Position numbers and translations under genes: made by a program
Assembly: GCF_019195435.1 (NCBI RefSeq)
Contig: NZ_CP078069.1
Coordinates: 2,356,001 to 2,420,000, forward strand
DNA length: 64,000 bases
DNA from: Comamonas sp. NLF-1-9
Lineage (GTDB): Bacteria; Pseudomonadota; Gammaproteobacteria; Burkholderiales; Burkholderiaceae_C
Reading direction: 5' to 3'
In this document: piece after piece, positions 18,242 through 26,525 of the stretch
Position numbering within the stretch: position 1 is the first letter of the stretch
How the letters are laid out: each line of letters opens with the position of its first letter
The notes under the pieces: model-generated
Database searches by the model: none
What the model was told of the DNA's origin: nothing
What the model saw: the letters and a program-made list of their open reading frames with translations, nothing else

Positions 18242-19168
18242 ATGGACAAGTTCAAGGCCTATGCCTCCTTCGTCTCCATCGCCACGCGCGGCAGCCTGAC
18301 CGCGGCCGCGCGCGCCGAGGGCGTGGCGCCGGCCATCATGGGGCGGCGCCTGGACGCGCTGGAGGAACATCTGGGCGTCAAGCTCCTGGTGCGCACCACA
18401 CGGCGCATCACGCTCACGCACGAAGGCAGCGCCTTTCTGGAAGACTGCCAGCGCCTGCTGGCCGACGTGGCCCAGGCAGAGGCCAGCGTTTCGGCCGGCG
18501 GCGTCAAGGCCACGGGCCACCTGCGCATCACCGCGCCGGCGGGCTTCGGGCGGCGCCATGTCGCGCCGCTGGTGCCGCTGTTTCGCGGCCAGCATCCGGA
18601 GGTGACGATCTCGCTCAACCTCTCGGACCGCGTGGTCGACCTGGCGGGCGAAGGCTACGACTGCGCGGTGCGCGTGGGCGACCTGCCCGATTCGTCCCTG
18701 GTCAGCGTGCGCCTGGCCGACAACCGGCGCCTGTGCGTGGCCACGCCCGAGTACCTGGCGCGCCGGGGTACGCCGCGCCACCCCTCGGAGCTGGCGCAGC
18801 ACGACTGCCTGGCGCTGTCCAGCGACGCCTCGCAGACCCGCGGCTGGGCCTTTCGCCTGCCCCAGGCGGGCGGCGCCAGCGAGGTAGTGCACATCAAGCC
18901 CGGCGGGCCGCTCGATTGCTCGGACGGCCAGGTGCTGCACGACTGGTGCATGGCCGGCTGGGGCATCGCCTGGCGCTCCACCTGGGAGGTAGAGGCGGAA
19001 ATCGCCGCCGGCCGGCTGGTGCCGGTGCTGCAAGAGTTTGCCGCCCCGCCCAATGGCATCTTCCTGCTGCTGCCCCAGCGCAAGCACCTGCCGCTGCGCG
19101 TGCGCCTGTGGATGGAGCTGCTGCGCGAACACTACGCCCGCCCGACCTTCTGGTCGGGCGGGGCATAG
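18242..19168 (+). CDS. LysR-family transcriptional regulator
   Basis: 308 residues with an N-terminal LysR helix-turn-helix (about 1-60: MDKFKAYASFVSIATRGSLT, then AARAEGVAPAIMGRRLDALEEHLGVKLL). A substrate-binding domain follows from about residue 90 with the family landmark GHLRITAPAGFGRRHVAPL. It is of the CrgA/DmlR-like clade by general look. It is divergent from malate synthase G and may control it. No clear Shine-Dalgarno precedes ATG 18242 because a dispersed repeat copy directly abuts the start. The 3' end of the gene contains a strong hairpin. Confidence 0.9.
   Translation: MDKFKAYASFVSIATRGSLTAAARAEGVAPAIMGRRLDALEEHLGVKLLVRTTRRITLTHEGSAFLEDCQRLLADVAQAEASVSAGGVKATGHLRITAPAGFGRRHVAPLVPLFRGQHPEVTISLNLSDRVVDLAGEGYDCAVRVGDLPDSSLVSVRLADNRRLCVATPEYLARRGTPRHPSELAQHDCLALSSDASQTRGWAFRLPQAGGASEVVHIKPGGPLDCSDGQVLHDWCMAGWGIAWRSTWEVEAEIAAGRLVPVLQEFAAPPNGIFLLLPQRKHLPLRVRLWMELLREHYARPTFWSGGA
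19137..19162. terminator. Perfect 11-bp hairpin overlapping the LysR 3' end
   Basis: CCCGCCCGACC (19137-19147), loop TTCT, GGTCGGGCGGG (19152-19162). This is a perfect GC-rich stem-loop within the last codons of the LysR gene, four bases before its stop. No T-run follows; it could act as a pause/termination or mRNA 3'-protection structure. Confidence 0.45.
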
Positions 19169-19381
19169 GGCGAGGCTGACCAAATCCCTCACGCGTCGCG
19201 CATCGCAGCCTGCGCCGGTTCTGCGGCCTTGCAAATCCTCGCAACAGCCTCTGCCATTGCTGCGGCTTGCGCCTTGCAGCCCATCCCCATGCCGGGCGCG
19301 CGCCATCTGGCGGGCTCGTTCAGCGTCGCCTTGGGTCTCGGGCAATACTCCGGGCTTTTCCGTGTACAAGGACATTGCCCC

Positions 19382-19837
19382 GTGATACTCGAAAGCGTGC
19401 TGGCCTTTGCCCACATCATGGCCTTCATCATGCTGGCCACCTTCATGACCACTGAAACCGCGCTGTGCCGCGCCGACTGGGTCAACCCCAAGGTCGTCGA
19501 TCGCCTGGTGCGCATGAATGCGCTCAGCCTGCTCTCGGCCGCCATCGTGCTGGCTACCGGCTGGGCGCGCACCTTCTGGGGCATCAAGGGCTCGGCCTGG
19601 TACTGGGCGCAGCACCTGCTGCACGGCAAGATCGCGCTGCTCGTCGCCATGACGGTGCTGCTCTACCTGGCGCGCCGGCACTACCTTGCCTGGCAGGCGC
19701 GCATCGCTCAAGGCGGACAGCTGCCCGATGCGGCCGAACTCAAGCGCGCGCGCGTGCTGGTGATGTGGTCCGCGCACCTGATGATCGTGGTCGTGGTGCT
19801 GGCGGTACTGCTGGCGCGCGGCGTGGGCACGCGCTGA
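19382..19837 (+). CDS. DUF2214-family membrane protein
   Basis: 151 residues with four predicted membrane segments (about 1-20, 45-66, 80-100, 128-149). It matches the DUF2214 family, which opens with a short leader running into the first span (here ILESVLAFAHIMAFIMLATF). Start taken as GTG 19382, with AAGGA at 19368-19372 upstream. The role of the family is unknown. It converges on the PsiF-like gene. Confidence 0.75.
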   Translation: MILESVLAFAHIMAFIMLATFMTTETALCRADWVNPKVVDRLVRMNALSLLSAAIVLATGWARTFWGIKGSAWYWAQHLLHGKIALLVAMTVLLYLARRHYLAWQARIAQGGQLPDAAELKRARVLVMWSAHLMIVVVVLAVLLARGVGTR

Positions 19838-19857
19838 AACGACAGGCCAGCAAAGAG

Positions 19858-19886
19858 CGGCCCCGTGGCGCGCCCGCCCGGGGCCG
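19858..19886. terminator. Candidate bidirectional hairpin between convergent genes
   Basis: CGGCCCCG (19858-19865) pairs with CGGGGCCG (19879-19886) across a 13-nt loop, midway between the DUF2214 and PsiF-like stops. It is preceded by CAAAGAG and followed by TCTGGTCTTG. The position fits a shared terminator, but the T-tract is weak. Confidence 0.45.
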
Positions 19887-19910
19887 TCTGGTCTTGCGCC
19901 GACGGGCGCT

Positions 19911-20237
19911 TCAGGCGGCCTTGGCCAGGCAGCCCTTCATGAAGGCCTTGCGCTCGTCGCCCTTGAGCGCCTTGGTCTTGGCCTCGGCGTTGCAGCTTTT
20001 CATCTTGTCCTGCTGGTTGGCGGCGGCCGCGGGCGCTTCCTTTTTCTTGCTCAGGCATTCCTTCATGAAGGCCTTGCGCTCATCGCCCTTGAGCGCCTTG
20101 GTCTTGGCCTCGGCATTGCAGGTGGTCATCTTCTGCTGCTGCGCCGTGGGCGCCTTCTTGGCCGGGGCGTCGGCCGCCTGGACGGCAAAAGACAGGGCGC
20201 AGCCGGCGGCAGCCAGCAGGGCAAGCCATTTTTTCAT
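19911..20237 (-). CDS. PsiF-repeat periplasmic protein
   Basis: 108 residues: a signal peptide (about 1-24, ending AVQAADA), then two copies of the PsiF repeat ([20 protein letters not shown] and [20 protein letters not shown], each followed by AFMKxCL) joined by an Ala/Lys-rich linker. E. coli PsiF is a phosphate-starvation-induced protein of unknown function. Start chosen at the ATG opening [12 protein letters not shown]. Each repeat keeps two cysteines, which may form disulfides in the periplasm. Confidence 0.88.
   Translation of the reverse strand: MKKWLALLAAAGCALSFAVQAADAPAKKAPTAQQQKMTTCNAEAKTKALKGDERKAFMKECLSKKKEAPAAAANQQDKMKSCNAEAKTKALKGDERKAFMKGCLAKAA
19934..20121 (-). repeat. Near-identical 62-bp direct repeats inside the PsiF-like gene
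   Basis: Segments 19934-19995 and 20060-20121 are identical at all but two positions, so the two PsiF domains match at DNA level as well as in protein. This indicates a recent internal duplication or gene conversion. Confidence 0.85.
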
Positions 20238-20356
20238 GCAAGTCTCCCAATCGATGTTTGTGCTTCCCCGCCGCCGACACGGCGCCGGGGTGGGCGCAGC
20301 ATAGCGCCGCAGCAAGGGCGCGCAAGCCCCGGGCGCCCCGTAAAATCCCTAGCCCT

Positions 20357-22036
20357 ATGCTCAGCGTCAAACAAGAATTGCTCGCGGCGCTGGCCGCCGA
20401 ACTCGACAAGCTCTCGCCCGGCGCGGGCGCGCGCGCCGCCTTTGAAAGCCCCAAGCTTGCGGCGCACGGCGACTGGGCCTGCACCGCCGCGATGCAACTG
20501 GCCAAGGCGCTCAAGACCGCTCCGCGCCAGCTGGGTGAACAATTGCAAACCGCCTTGCTCGCCACCCCCGCTTTCCAGCAATGGGCCGAGGCGATCGATC
20601 TGGCCGGCCCGGGCTTTCTGAACATCCGCCTCAAGCCCGAGGCCAGGCAGCAGGTGGTGCGCGAAATCCTCGCGCAGCGCGCGCGCTTTGGCTGGCAGCC
20701 TGAGCGGGGAGAAAAAATTCTGGTCGAATTCGTCTCGGCCAACCCCACCGGGCCACTGCACGTAGGCCACGGGCGCCAGGCGGCGCTGGGCGACGCGATC
20801 TGCAATCTCTACGCCACCCAGGGCTGGCAGGTGCACCGCGAGTTTTATTACAACGACGCCGGCGTGCAGATCGACACCCTGACCCGGAGCACCCAGGCGC
20901 GCGCGCGCGGCCTCAAGCCGGGCGATGCCGGCTGGCCCGAGCCGGCCTACAACGGCGACTACGTGCAGGACATCGCCAACGCCTTTCTGGCCAAGGCCAC
21001 GGTCCAGGCGGACGACCGCGCATTCACCGCCAATGGCGACATCGACGACTACGACAAGGTGCGCCAGTTCGCCGTGGCCTATCTGAGGAACGAGCAGGAC
21101 AAGGACTTGCAGGCCTTCAAGCTGCGCTTCGACGAGTACTACCTCGAATCGAGCCTCTACGCCGACGGTCACGTCGAAGACACGGTGCAGCGCCTGATCG
21201 CCCAGGGCAAGACCTACGAGCAGGACGGCGCGCTCTGGCTCAGGAGCACCGACTACGGCGACGACAAGGACCGGGTCATGCGCAAGAGCGATGGCCACTA
21301 CACCTACTTCGTGCCCGACGTCGCCTACCACATCCAGAAATGGCGCCGCGGCTACGGGCGCGCGGTAAACATCCAGGGCATGGACCACCACGGCACCATC
21401 GCGCGCGTGCGCGCCGGGCTGCAGGCGGTGGATCTGGGCATTCCCCGGGGCTACCCCGACTACGTGCTGCACACCATGGTGCGCGTGGTCAAGGGCGGCG
21501 AAGAGGTCAAGATCAGCAAGCGCGCGGGCTCCTACGTGACGCTGCGCGACCTGATCGAGTGGACCAGCAAGGACGCGGTGCGCTTCTTTTTGCTCAGTCG
21601 CAAGCCCGATACCGAATACACCTTCGACGTGGATCTGGCGATCGCGCAAAACAACGACAACCCGGTGTACTACGTGCAGTACGCCCACGCGCGCATCTGC
21701 TCGGTGCTGCGCGGCTGGCGCGAGGACTGGGACACCGCGGCGCTCGCGCAGGCCGATCTTGCGCCGCTCACCAGTGAAGCGGCACAGTCGCTGATGCGCG
21801 AGCTGGCCAAATACCCCGACATGCTCAGCGCCGCCGCCGCGGGCCATGCGCCGCACGACGTGAGCTTTTACCTGCGCGACCTGGCGGCCAGCTACCATAG
21901 CTATTACGACGCCGAGCGCATCCTCGTCGACGACGAGGCCCTCAGGCTCGCCCGTCTGGCATTGGTGGCTGCCACCGGCCAGGTACTGCAAAACGGCTTG
22001 GCGCTGCTGGGCGTCTCGGCACCACAAAGAATGTGA
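20357..22036 (+). CDS. argS: Arginyl-tRNA synthetase
   Basis: 559-residue class I aminoacyl-tRNA synthetase charging tRNA-Arg. An N-terminal additional domain (about 1-110) is followed by the HIGH-type motif in [14 protein letters not shown], by [11 protein letters not shown], and by the KMSKS-equivalent [12 protein letters not shown]. The C-terminal anticodon-binding helical domain ends with the typical [12 protein letters not shown] 20357 chosen, a few bases after TAAAATCC; longer upstream readings enter the psiF promoter. Its stop overlaps a GTG start of the SPOR gene. Confidence 0.96.
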   Translation: MLSVKQELLAALAAELDKLSPGAGARAAFESPKLAAHGDWACTAAMQLAKALKTAPRQLGEQLQTALLATPAFQQWAEAIDLAGPGFLNIRLKPEARQQVVREILAQRARFGWQPERGEKILVEFVSANPTGPLHVGHGRQAALGDAICNLYATQGWQVHREFYYNDAGVQIDTLTRSTQARARGLKPGDAGWPEPAYNGDYVQDIANAFLAKATVQADDRAFTANGDIDDYDKVRQFAVAYLRNEQDKDLQAFKLRFDEYYLESSLYADGHVEDTVQRLIAQGKTYEQDGALWLRSTDYGDDKDRVMRKSDGHYTYFVPDVAYHIQKWRRGYGRAVNIQGMDHHGTIARVRAGLQAVDLGIPRGYPDYVLHTMVRVVKGGEEVKISKRAGSYVTLRDLIEWTSKDAVRFFLLSRKPDTEYTFDVDLAIAQNNDNPVYYVQYAHARICSVLRGWREDWDTAALAQADLAPLTSEAAQSLMRELAKYPDMLSAAAAGHAPHDVSFYLRDLAASYHSYYDAERILVDDEALRLARLALVAATGQVLQNGLALLGVSAPQRM

Positions 22037-22695
22037 ACACCATGGGCAAGGCAGGACGAAGCGGACAGCGGGGCGGGACGTTTGCAGGCCTGGTCCTGGG
22101 CGTGGTGGTAGGGCTTGGCATCGCCTTCGTGGTGGCCGCCTACGTGAGCAAGGTGCCCGTGCCCTTTCTGAGCAGCGGCTCGCGCCTGGCGGACCAGGAC
22201 GCCAAGGAGGCCGAGCGCAACAAGGACTGGAACCCCAATGCGGGCCTGGTGACCAATGCCGGCAGCAAGCCGGCAGCGGCGCCAAGCCCCGCACCCGCGC
22301 CCGCCGGCCACGAAACCACCGTGCCCGCGGCCAGCGACGACCCGCTGGGCGACCTGGCGCGCGCCAGGGCCCAGGGCAGCGCGCCCGAGTCCATGGCAAC
22401 CGCGGCCGCGCCCGCCAGCGCCGCGGCTGCCCCGGCCGCCCCCGCTGCTGCCACCGGCAACTACTACATCCAGGCCGGCGCCTTTCGCGCGCCCGACGAG
22501 GCCGACGCCCAGCGCGCGCAACTGGCGATGCTGGGCTGGGAAGCGCGCGTGAGCGAAGGCCAGCAAAATGGCCGCGCGGTCTATCGCGTGCGCATAGGCC
22601 CGTTTGCCCGGCGCGACGACGCCGAGCAGCTCAAGGGCAAGCTCGACGGCGCCGGCATCACCTCCATCCTGGTGCGCGTGAGCGCCAGCCGTTGA
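22033..22695 (+). CDS. SPOR-domain membrane protein
   Basis: 220 residues: a short basic N-terminus, one membrane span (about 17-40, [20 protein letters not shown]), an Ala/Pro-rich periplasmic linker, and a C-terminal SPOR domain (about 142-215, [20 protein letters not shown] to ITSILVRV). SPOR domains bind denuded septal peptidoglycan, so a cell-division-site role like FtsN/DedD is likely. GTG 22033 overlaps the argS stop; ATG 22042 is an alternative start. The argS-SPOR-dsbA order is a conserved Burkholderiales neighbourhood. Confidence 0.88.
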   Translation: MNTMGKAGRSGQRGGTFAGLVLGVVVGLGIAFVVAAYVSKVPVPFLSSGSRLADQDAKEAERNKDWNPNAGLVTNAGSKPAAAPSPAPAPAGHETTVPAASDDPLGDLARARAQGSAPESMATAAAPASAAAAPAAPAAATGNYYIQAGAFRAPDEADAQRAQLAMLGWEARVSEGQQNGRAVYRVRIGPFARRDDAEQLKGKLDGAGITSILVRVSASR

Positions 22696-22765
22696 GCCCA
22701 TGTTGAACCTTTGCAGGCCTTGGCGCATCAGAGCGAGCCTGCAAGCCATTTCGGAGCCCCAGCGC

Positions 22766-23413
22766 ATGAACCGTCGCGATTTTTCCCTGGCCGCCAGCGC
22801 CGGCCTGACCCTCTCGGCCGGCCTGACCCTGCCCGCCCACGCCAAGGACGGCAAGTTCGAGGAAGGCATCGAGTACCTCGAGCTGAAAAAGCCCGCGCTC
22901 ACCGAAGCGCCCAAGGGCCAGATCGAGGTGGTCGAGTTCTTCTGGTACAGCTGCCCGCACTGCAATGCCTTCGAGCCTTCGTTGTCGGCCTGGAAGAACA
23001 AGCTGGCGCAAGACGTGTTCTTTCGCCGCGCGCCGGTGGCCTTCAACTCCAGCTTCGTGCCGCAGCAAAAGCTCTACTACGCGCTCGAGGGCATGGACAA
23101 GCTCGACGAGCTGCACGCCCGGGTGTTCCGCGCGGTGCACGTGGAGCGCCTGCCGCTGAACAAGGACGAGCTGATCTTCGACTGGATCGCCAAGCAGGGC
23201 GTGGACGCGGCCAAGTTCAAGCAGATGTACACCTCCTTCACCGTCGCCAACCAGGTGCGCAAGGCGACCGAGCTGCAGGCGGCCTACAAGGTTGAGGGCG
23301 TGCCCTCCATGGGCGTGGCCGGGCGCTACTACACCGACGGCACGCTCACCGGCAGCATGGGCACGGTGCTGCAGGTAGTGGACTACCTGGTGCAGCAGCA
23401 GCGCAAGGCCTGA
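22766..23413 (+). CDS. dsbA: DsbA-type thiol:disulfide interchange protein
   Basis: 215-residue periplasmic disulfide oxidase. A signal peptide (about 1-26, ending LPAHA) begins MNRRDFSLAAS, resembling a twin-arginine leader. The thioredoxin fold has the active site C63-P-H-C66 in FFWYSCPHCNAF and the cis-Pro loop as VEGVPSMGV. It introduces disulfides into exported proteins and is re-oxidised by DsbB. It follows the SPOR gene by 70 bp and is closed by a strong terminator. Confidence 0.94.
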   Translation: MNRRDFSLAASAGLTLSAGLTLPAHAKDGKFEEGIEYLELKKPALTEAPKGQIEVVEFFWYSCPHCNAFEPSLSAWKNKLAQDVFFRRAPVAFNSSFVPQQKLYYALEGMDKLDELHARVFRAVHVERLPLNKDELIFDWIAKQGVDAAKFKQMYTSFTVANQVRKATELQAAYKVEGVPSMGVAGRYYTDGTLTGSMGTVLQVVDYLVQQQRKA

Positions 23414-23440
23414 GCGCCGCCCGAGCCCCCGCCCAGACAC

Positions 23441-23465
23441 AGGCGCGTGCTGCACGCGCCTTTTT
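23441..23465 (+). terminator. Rho-independent terminator after dsbA
   Basis: Perfect 10-bp stem AGGCGCGTGC (23441-23450) / GCACGCGCCT (23452-23461) with a minimal loop, followed by TTTTT at 23461-23465. It lies 28 bp after the dsbA stop and ends the argS-SPOR-dsbA unit. Confidence 0.85.
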
Positions 23466-23541
23466 CATTGCGCGGCCCGGGGGCGGGCGCGCCAGGGGCG
23501 GTCGCTACAATCATTTGCAAGAACCGTGCCTTGCCCGCGCC

Positions 23542-24171
23542 ATGAAACACCGCACCGCCCTGCTGCCCGCCGTCCTGCTGCTGCTTGCACTGGCCGCGGG
23601 CGCGCGGGCCGAGCGCGCCGACCGCGACCAGCCCATGCACATCGAGGCCGACAGCCTGGTGCACGATGAGGCCAAACAGACCAGCGTCTTCAGCGGCAAT
23701 GTCGTCATCACCAAGGGAAGCATCGTGCTGCGCGGCGCCGAGGTGCAGGTAACGCAGGACGACGCGGGCAACCAGAGCGGCGTGGTCACCGCCGCGCCGG
23801 GCAAGCGCGCCTATTTCCGCCAGCAGCGCGACACGCCCAAGGGCGCGCCGGTCGAGATCATCGAAGGCGAGGCCGAGCGCATCGACTGGAACGGACGCAC
23901 CGAAGTGGTCAAGCTCACCCGCCGCGCCGAGCTGCGCCGGCTGCGCGCGGGCGCGCTGAGCGACGAGGTGAGCGGCGCCATCATCACCTACAACAACGCC
24001 ACCGACGTGTTCAGCGTCGATGGCGCGCCACGGCGCGCCGGCGACAAGAGCGACACGCGCGTGCGCGCCACGCTCGCGCCCAAGGAAGCACCGGCTGCTG
24101 GTGCGCCGCAAGGCGCCCAGGAAGCGCCCGAGCTGCGCCCGAGCCGCGCGCTGGACGCGCCGCCGCAGTGA
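23542..24171 (+). CDS. lptA: LptA, periplasmic lipopolysaccharide transport protein
   Basis: 209 residues with signal peptide (about 1-24, ending AAGARA), then the OstA/LptA beta-jellyroll: [39 protein letters not shown] and [20 protein letters not shown]. It forms the periplasmic bridge carrying LPS from LptBFGC to LptDE. The C-terminal tail (about 180-209) is Ala/Pro-rich and probably disordered. A TACAAT -10-like element occurs at 23505-23510. The stop overlaps a possible GTG start of lptB. Confidence 0.93.
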   Translation: MKHRTALLPAVLLLLALAAGARAERADRDQPMHIEADSLVHDEAKQTSVFSGNVVITKGSIVLRGAEVQVTQDDAGNQSGVVTAAPGKRAYFRQQRDTPKGAPVEIIEGEAERIDWNGRTEVVKLTRRAELRRLRAGALSDEVSGAIITYNNATDVFSVDGAPRRAGDKSDTRVRATLAPKEAPAAGAPQGAQEAPELRPSRALDAPPQ

Positions 24172-24176
24172 GCGCC

Positions 24177-24965
24177 ATGGCCAGCGCAATGCCCGGTGCG
24201 CCGGCGCCTGCCGGCGCCGAGGCCGCAAGCCTGCTGCAGGTTCAGCACCTGAAGAAGAGCTACGGCGGGCGCACCGTGGTGCACGACGTCTCGCTCAACG
24301 TGCCGCGCGGCGAGGTCGTCGGCCTGCTCGGGCCCAATGGCGCGGGCAAGACCACGTCGTTTTACATGATCGTCGGCCTGGTGCGCTGCGACGGCGGCAG
24401 CATCGCGATCGACGGCCACGACGTCACGCGCATGCCCATCCACCGGCGCGCGCACCTGGGCCTGTCCTATCTGCCCCAGGAAGCCTCGATCTTTCGCAAG
24501 CTCAACGTGCAGGAGAACGTGCGCGCGGTGCTCGAGCTGCAGCGCGGCGAGGACGGCCGCCCGCTCGCGCGCGCGCTGATCGAAGAGCGCCTGAGCGCGC
24601 TGCTGCAAGACCTGCATGTGGAGCACCTGCGCGAGACGCGCGCGCTGGCGCTCTCGGGCGGCGAGCGCCGGCGCGTGGAGATCGCGCGGGCGCTGGCCAC
24701 GCAGCCGCGCTTCATCCTGCTCGACGAGCCCTTTGCCGGGATCGACCCGATCGCGGTGATCGAGATCCAGCGCATCATCGGCTTCCTCAAGGAGCGCGGC
24801 ATCGGCGTGCTCATCACCGACCACAACGTGCGCGAGACCCTGGGCATCTGCGACCACGCCTACATCATCAGCGAAGGCCGGGTGCTCGCGCGCGGCGCGC
24901 CCTCGGAGATCGTGGACAACGCCGAGGTGCGCCGCGTCTATCTGGGCGAGCACTTCCGGATGTAG
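24177..24965 (+). CDS. lptB: LptB, LPS export ABC transporter ATP-binding protein
   Basis: Cytoplasmic ATPase powering LPS extraction from the inner membrane. Walker [11 protein letters not shown]-loop [11 protein letters not shown], signature [15 protein letters not shown], Walker [17 protein letters not shown] and H-loop [11 protein letters not shown] are all present and typical of LptB. ATG 24177 is used here; GTG 24168, overlapping the lptA stop, and ATG 24189 are alternatives giving only a few residues' difference. rpoN begins 5 bp after its stop, the usual lptA-lptB-rpoN order. Confidence 0.95.
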   Translation: MASAMPGAPAPAGAEAASLLQVQHLKKSYGGRTVVHDVSLNVPRGEVVGLLGPNGAGKTTSFYMIVGLVRCDGGSIAIDGHDVTRMPIHRRAHLGLSYLPQEASIFRKLNVQENVRAVLELQRGEDGRPLARALIEERLSALLQDLHVEHLRETRALALSGGERRRVEIARALATQPRFILLDEPFAGIDPIAVIEIQRIIGFLKERGIGVLITDHNVRETLGICDHAYIISEGRVLARGAPSEIVDNAEVRRVYLGEHFRM

Positions 24966-24969
24966 CGCG

Positions 24970-26502
24970 ATGAAGGTCGGCCTGTCGCTGGGCGTCTCGC
25001 AACACCTTGCGCTGACGCCGCAACTGCAGCAGTCCATTCGCCTGCTGCAACTGTCCACGCTGGAGCTGGCGCAGGAGGTGGAGGCCATGCTCATCGACAA
25101 CCCCTTCCTCGAGCGCGCGGGCGAGGAGCCCCCCGCAGCCGGCGCGCCCGCGCCGGAGCGGCGCCCCGAGCGCAGCGAGATTGCTCCTATTTCAGAAGCA
25201 TTTGACGCAGACCCGGAAAGCGCTGGAAGCCAAAACAGTGCCGAAACCCGGAGCGACTGGGAAGGCGACCGCGAGCTCGACCCCAGCGGCGCCGACAGCC
25301 CCTGGAGCAGCGAGGCCCCGGGCCGCGCCGCCCGGCGCGAGGACGATGAGAGCGAGGCGAGCGAGCACGAGAGCGCGCACGAAACCCTGGCCGAGCACCT
25401 GCACCGCCAGGCGCTGCTGCTGCGCCTCACCCGCGCCGAACGCGCGGCGCTGTCCTGGCTGATCGATTCGCTCAACGACGACGGCTACCTCGAAGACGCC
25501 ATCGAATCGCTGGTCGAAACCCTGGTCGGCCCCGAGAACACCGAATACCTGCTGGAGATGAGCGAGCACTTTGCGCTGGCGCTCAAGCTGCTGCAAAGCC
25601 TGGAGCCCGCCGGTGTCGGCGCGCGCAGCCTGGCCGAATGCCTGCAACTGCAACTGGCGGCGCTGCGCGACGCGGGCGCCTGCCCGCGGGCGGTGCTGGA
25701 TGCGGCCATGTGCATCTGCGAGCAGCCGCTTGAGTGGCTCGCGCGGCGCGACGTGCGGCGCCTGTCGCAGGCCTGCGGCGCGAGCGAGGAGGACACGCGC
25801 GCCGCCATGGCGCTGATCGCCCGGCTGGAACCGCGCCCGGGGCGGCGCTTTGCCCAGGTGCAGCACAACCTCGTCACGCCCGACGTGCTCGTGCGCCGCC
25901 GCCTGGAGGGCGGGCAGGTGCGCCTGGACGTGCAGCTCAACCCCGAAGTGGTGCCGCAGCTGCGCGTGCACGACGCCTACGCCCAGGCGCTGCGCCAGCA
26001 CCGCAAGGACGAAGGCCACGCCGCGCTGCAAAGCCGCCTGCAGGAGGCGCGCTGGTTCATCAGGAACGTCGAGCAGCGCTTTGACACCATCTTGCGCACC
26101 GCGCGCGCCATCGTGGACAAGCAGCAGCCCTTCTTCCTGCATGGCGAGCTCGCCATGCGTCCGCTGGTGATGCGCGAGATTGCCGAGGAGCTGGGCCTGC
26201 ACGAATCGACCATCTCGCGCGTGACCAGCGCCAAATACATGGCCACGCCCCAGGGCACCTACGAACTGAAGTACTTCTTCGGCTCGGGCCTGGGCACCGA
26301 CACCGGCGGCAGCACCTCCAGCACCGCGGTGCGCGCGCTGCTGCGCCAGTTCATCGCCGCCGAAGACCCGGCGCGGCCGCTGTCCGACGGGCAACTGGCC
26401 GACATGCTCAAGGAGCAAGGCATCGCCTGCGCGCGGCGCACCGTGGCCAAATACCGCGAACAGCTCAAGATTGCGCCCGCCAGCCTGCGCCGCCAGGTCT
26501 GA
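24970..26502 (+). CDS. rpoN: RNA polymerase sigma-54 factor
   Basis: 510 residues. Region I (about 1-50) is the Gln/Leu-rich activator-interacting domain (SQHLALTPQLQQSIRLLQLS). An acidic, variable region II (about 55-140) follows, then the core-binding domain. Region III carries the helix-turn-helix (LHESTISRVTSAKYMATPQG, then TYELKYFF) and the C-terminal RpoN box ARRTVAKYRE that reads the -24 element. Region II contains an in-frame copy of the dispersed repeat (25183-25238), giving a locally lower GC content. Sigma-54 needs AAA+ enhancer-binding activators; none is encoded in this window. Confidence 0.95.
   Translation: MKVGLSLGVSQHLALTPQLQQSIRLLQLSTLELAQEVEAMLIDNPFLERAGEEPPAAGAPAPERRPERSEIAPISEAFDADPESAGSQNSAETRSDWEGDRELDPSGADSPWSSEAPGRAARREDDESEASEHESAHETLAEHLHRQALLLRLTRAERAALSWLIDSLNDDGYLEDAIESLVETLVGPENTEYLLEMSEHFALALKLLQSLEPAGVGARSLAECLQLQLAALRDAGACPRAVLDAAMCICEQPLEWLARRDVRRLSQACGASEEDTRAAMALIARLEPRPGRRFAQVQHNLVTPDVLVRRRLEGGQVRLDVQLNPEVVPQLRVHDAYAQALRQHRKDEGHAALQSRLQEARWFIRNVEQRFDTILRTARAIVDKQQPFFLHGELAMRPLVMREIAEELGLHESTISRVTSAKYMATPQGTYELKYFFGSGLGTDTGGSTSSTAVRALLRQFIAAEDPARPLSDGQLADMLKEQGIACARRTVAKYREQLKIAPASLRRQV
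25183..25238 (+). repeat. Dispersed palindromic repeat, in frame inside rpoN (copy d)
   Basis: Reads TCCTATTTCAGAAGCATTTG, then ACGCAGACCCGG, then AAAGCGCTGGAAGCCAAAAC. The right arm AAGCGCTGGAAGCC-AAA matches the family core, and the left half is diverged. It encodes part of the tolerant acidic linker (region II) of sigma-54 without breaking the frame. Its lower GC and the match to intergenic copies suggest the element inserted here. Confidence 0.55.
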
Positions 26503-26525
26503 GCGGGCATTGAACACGGGTCACC

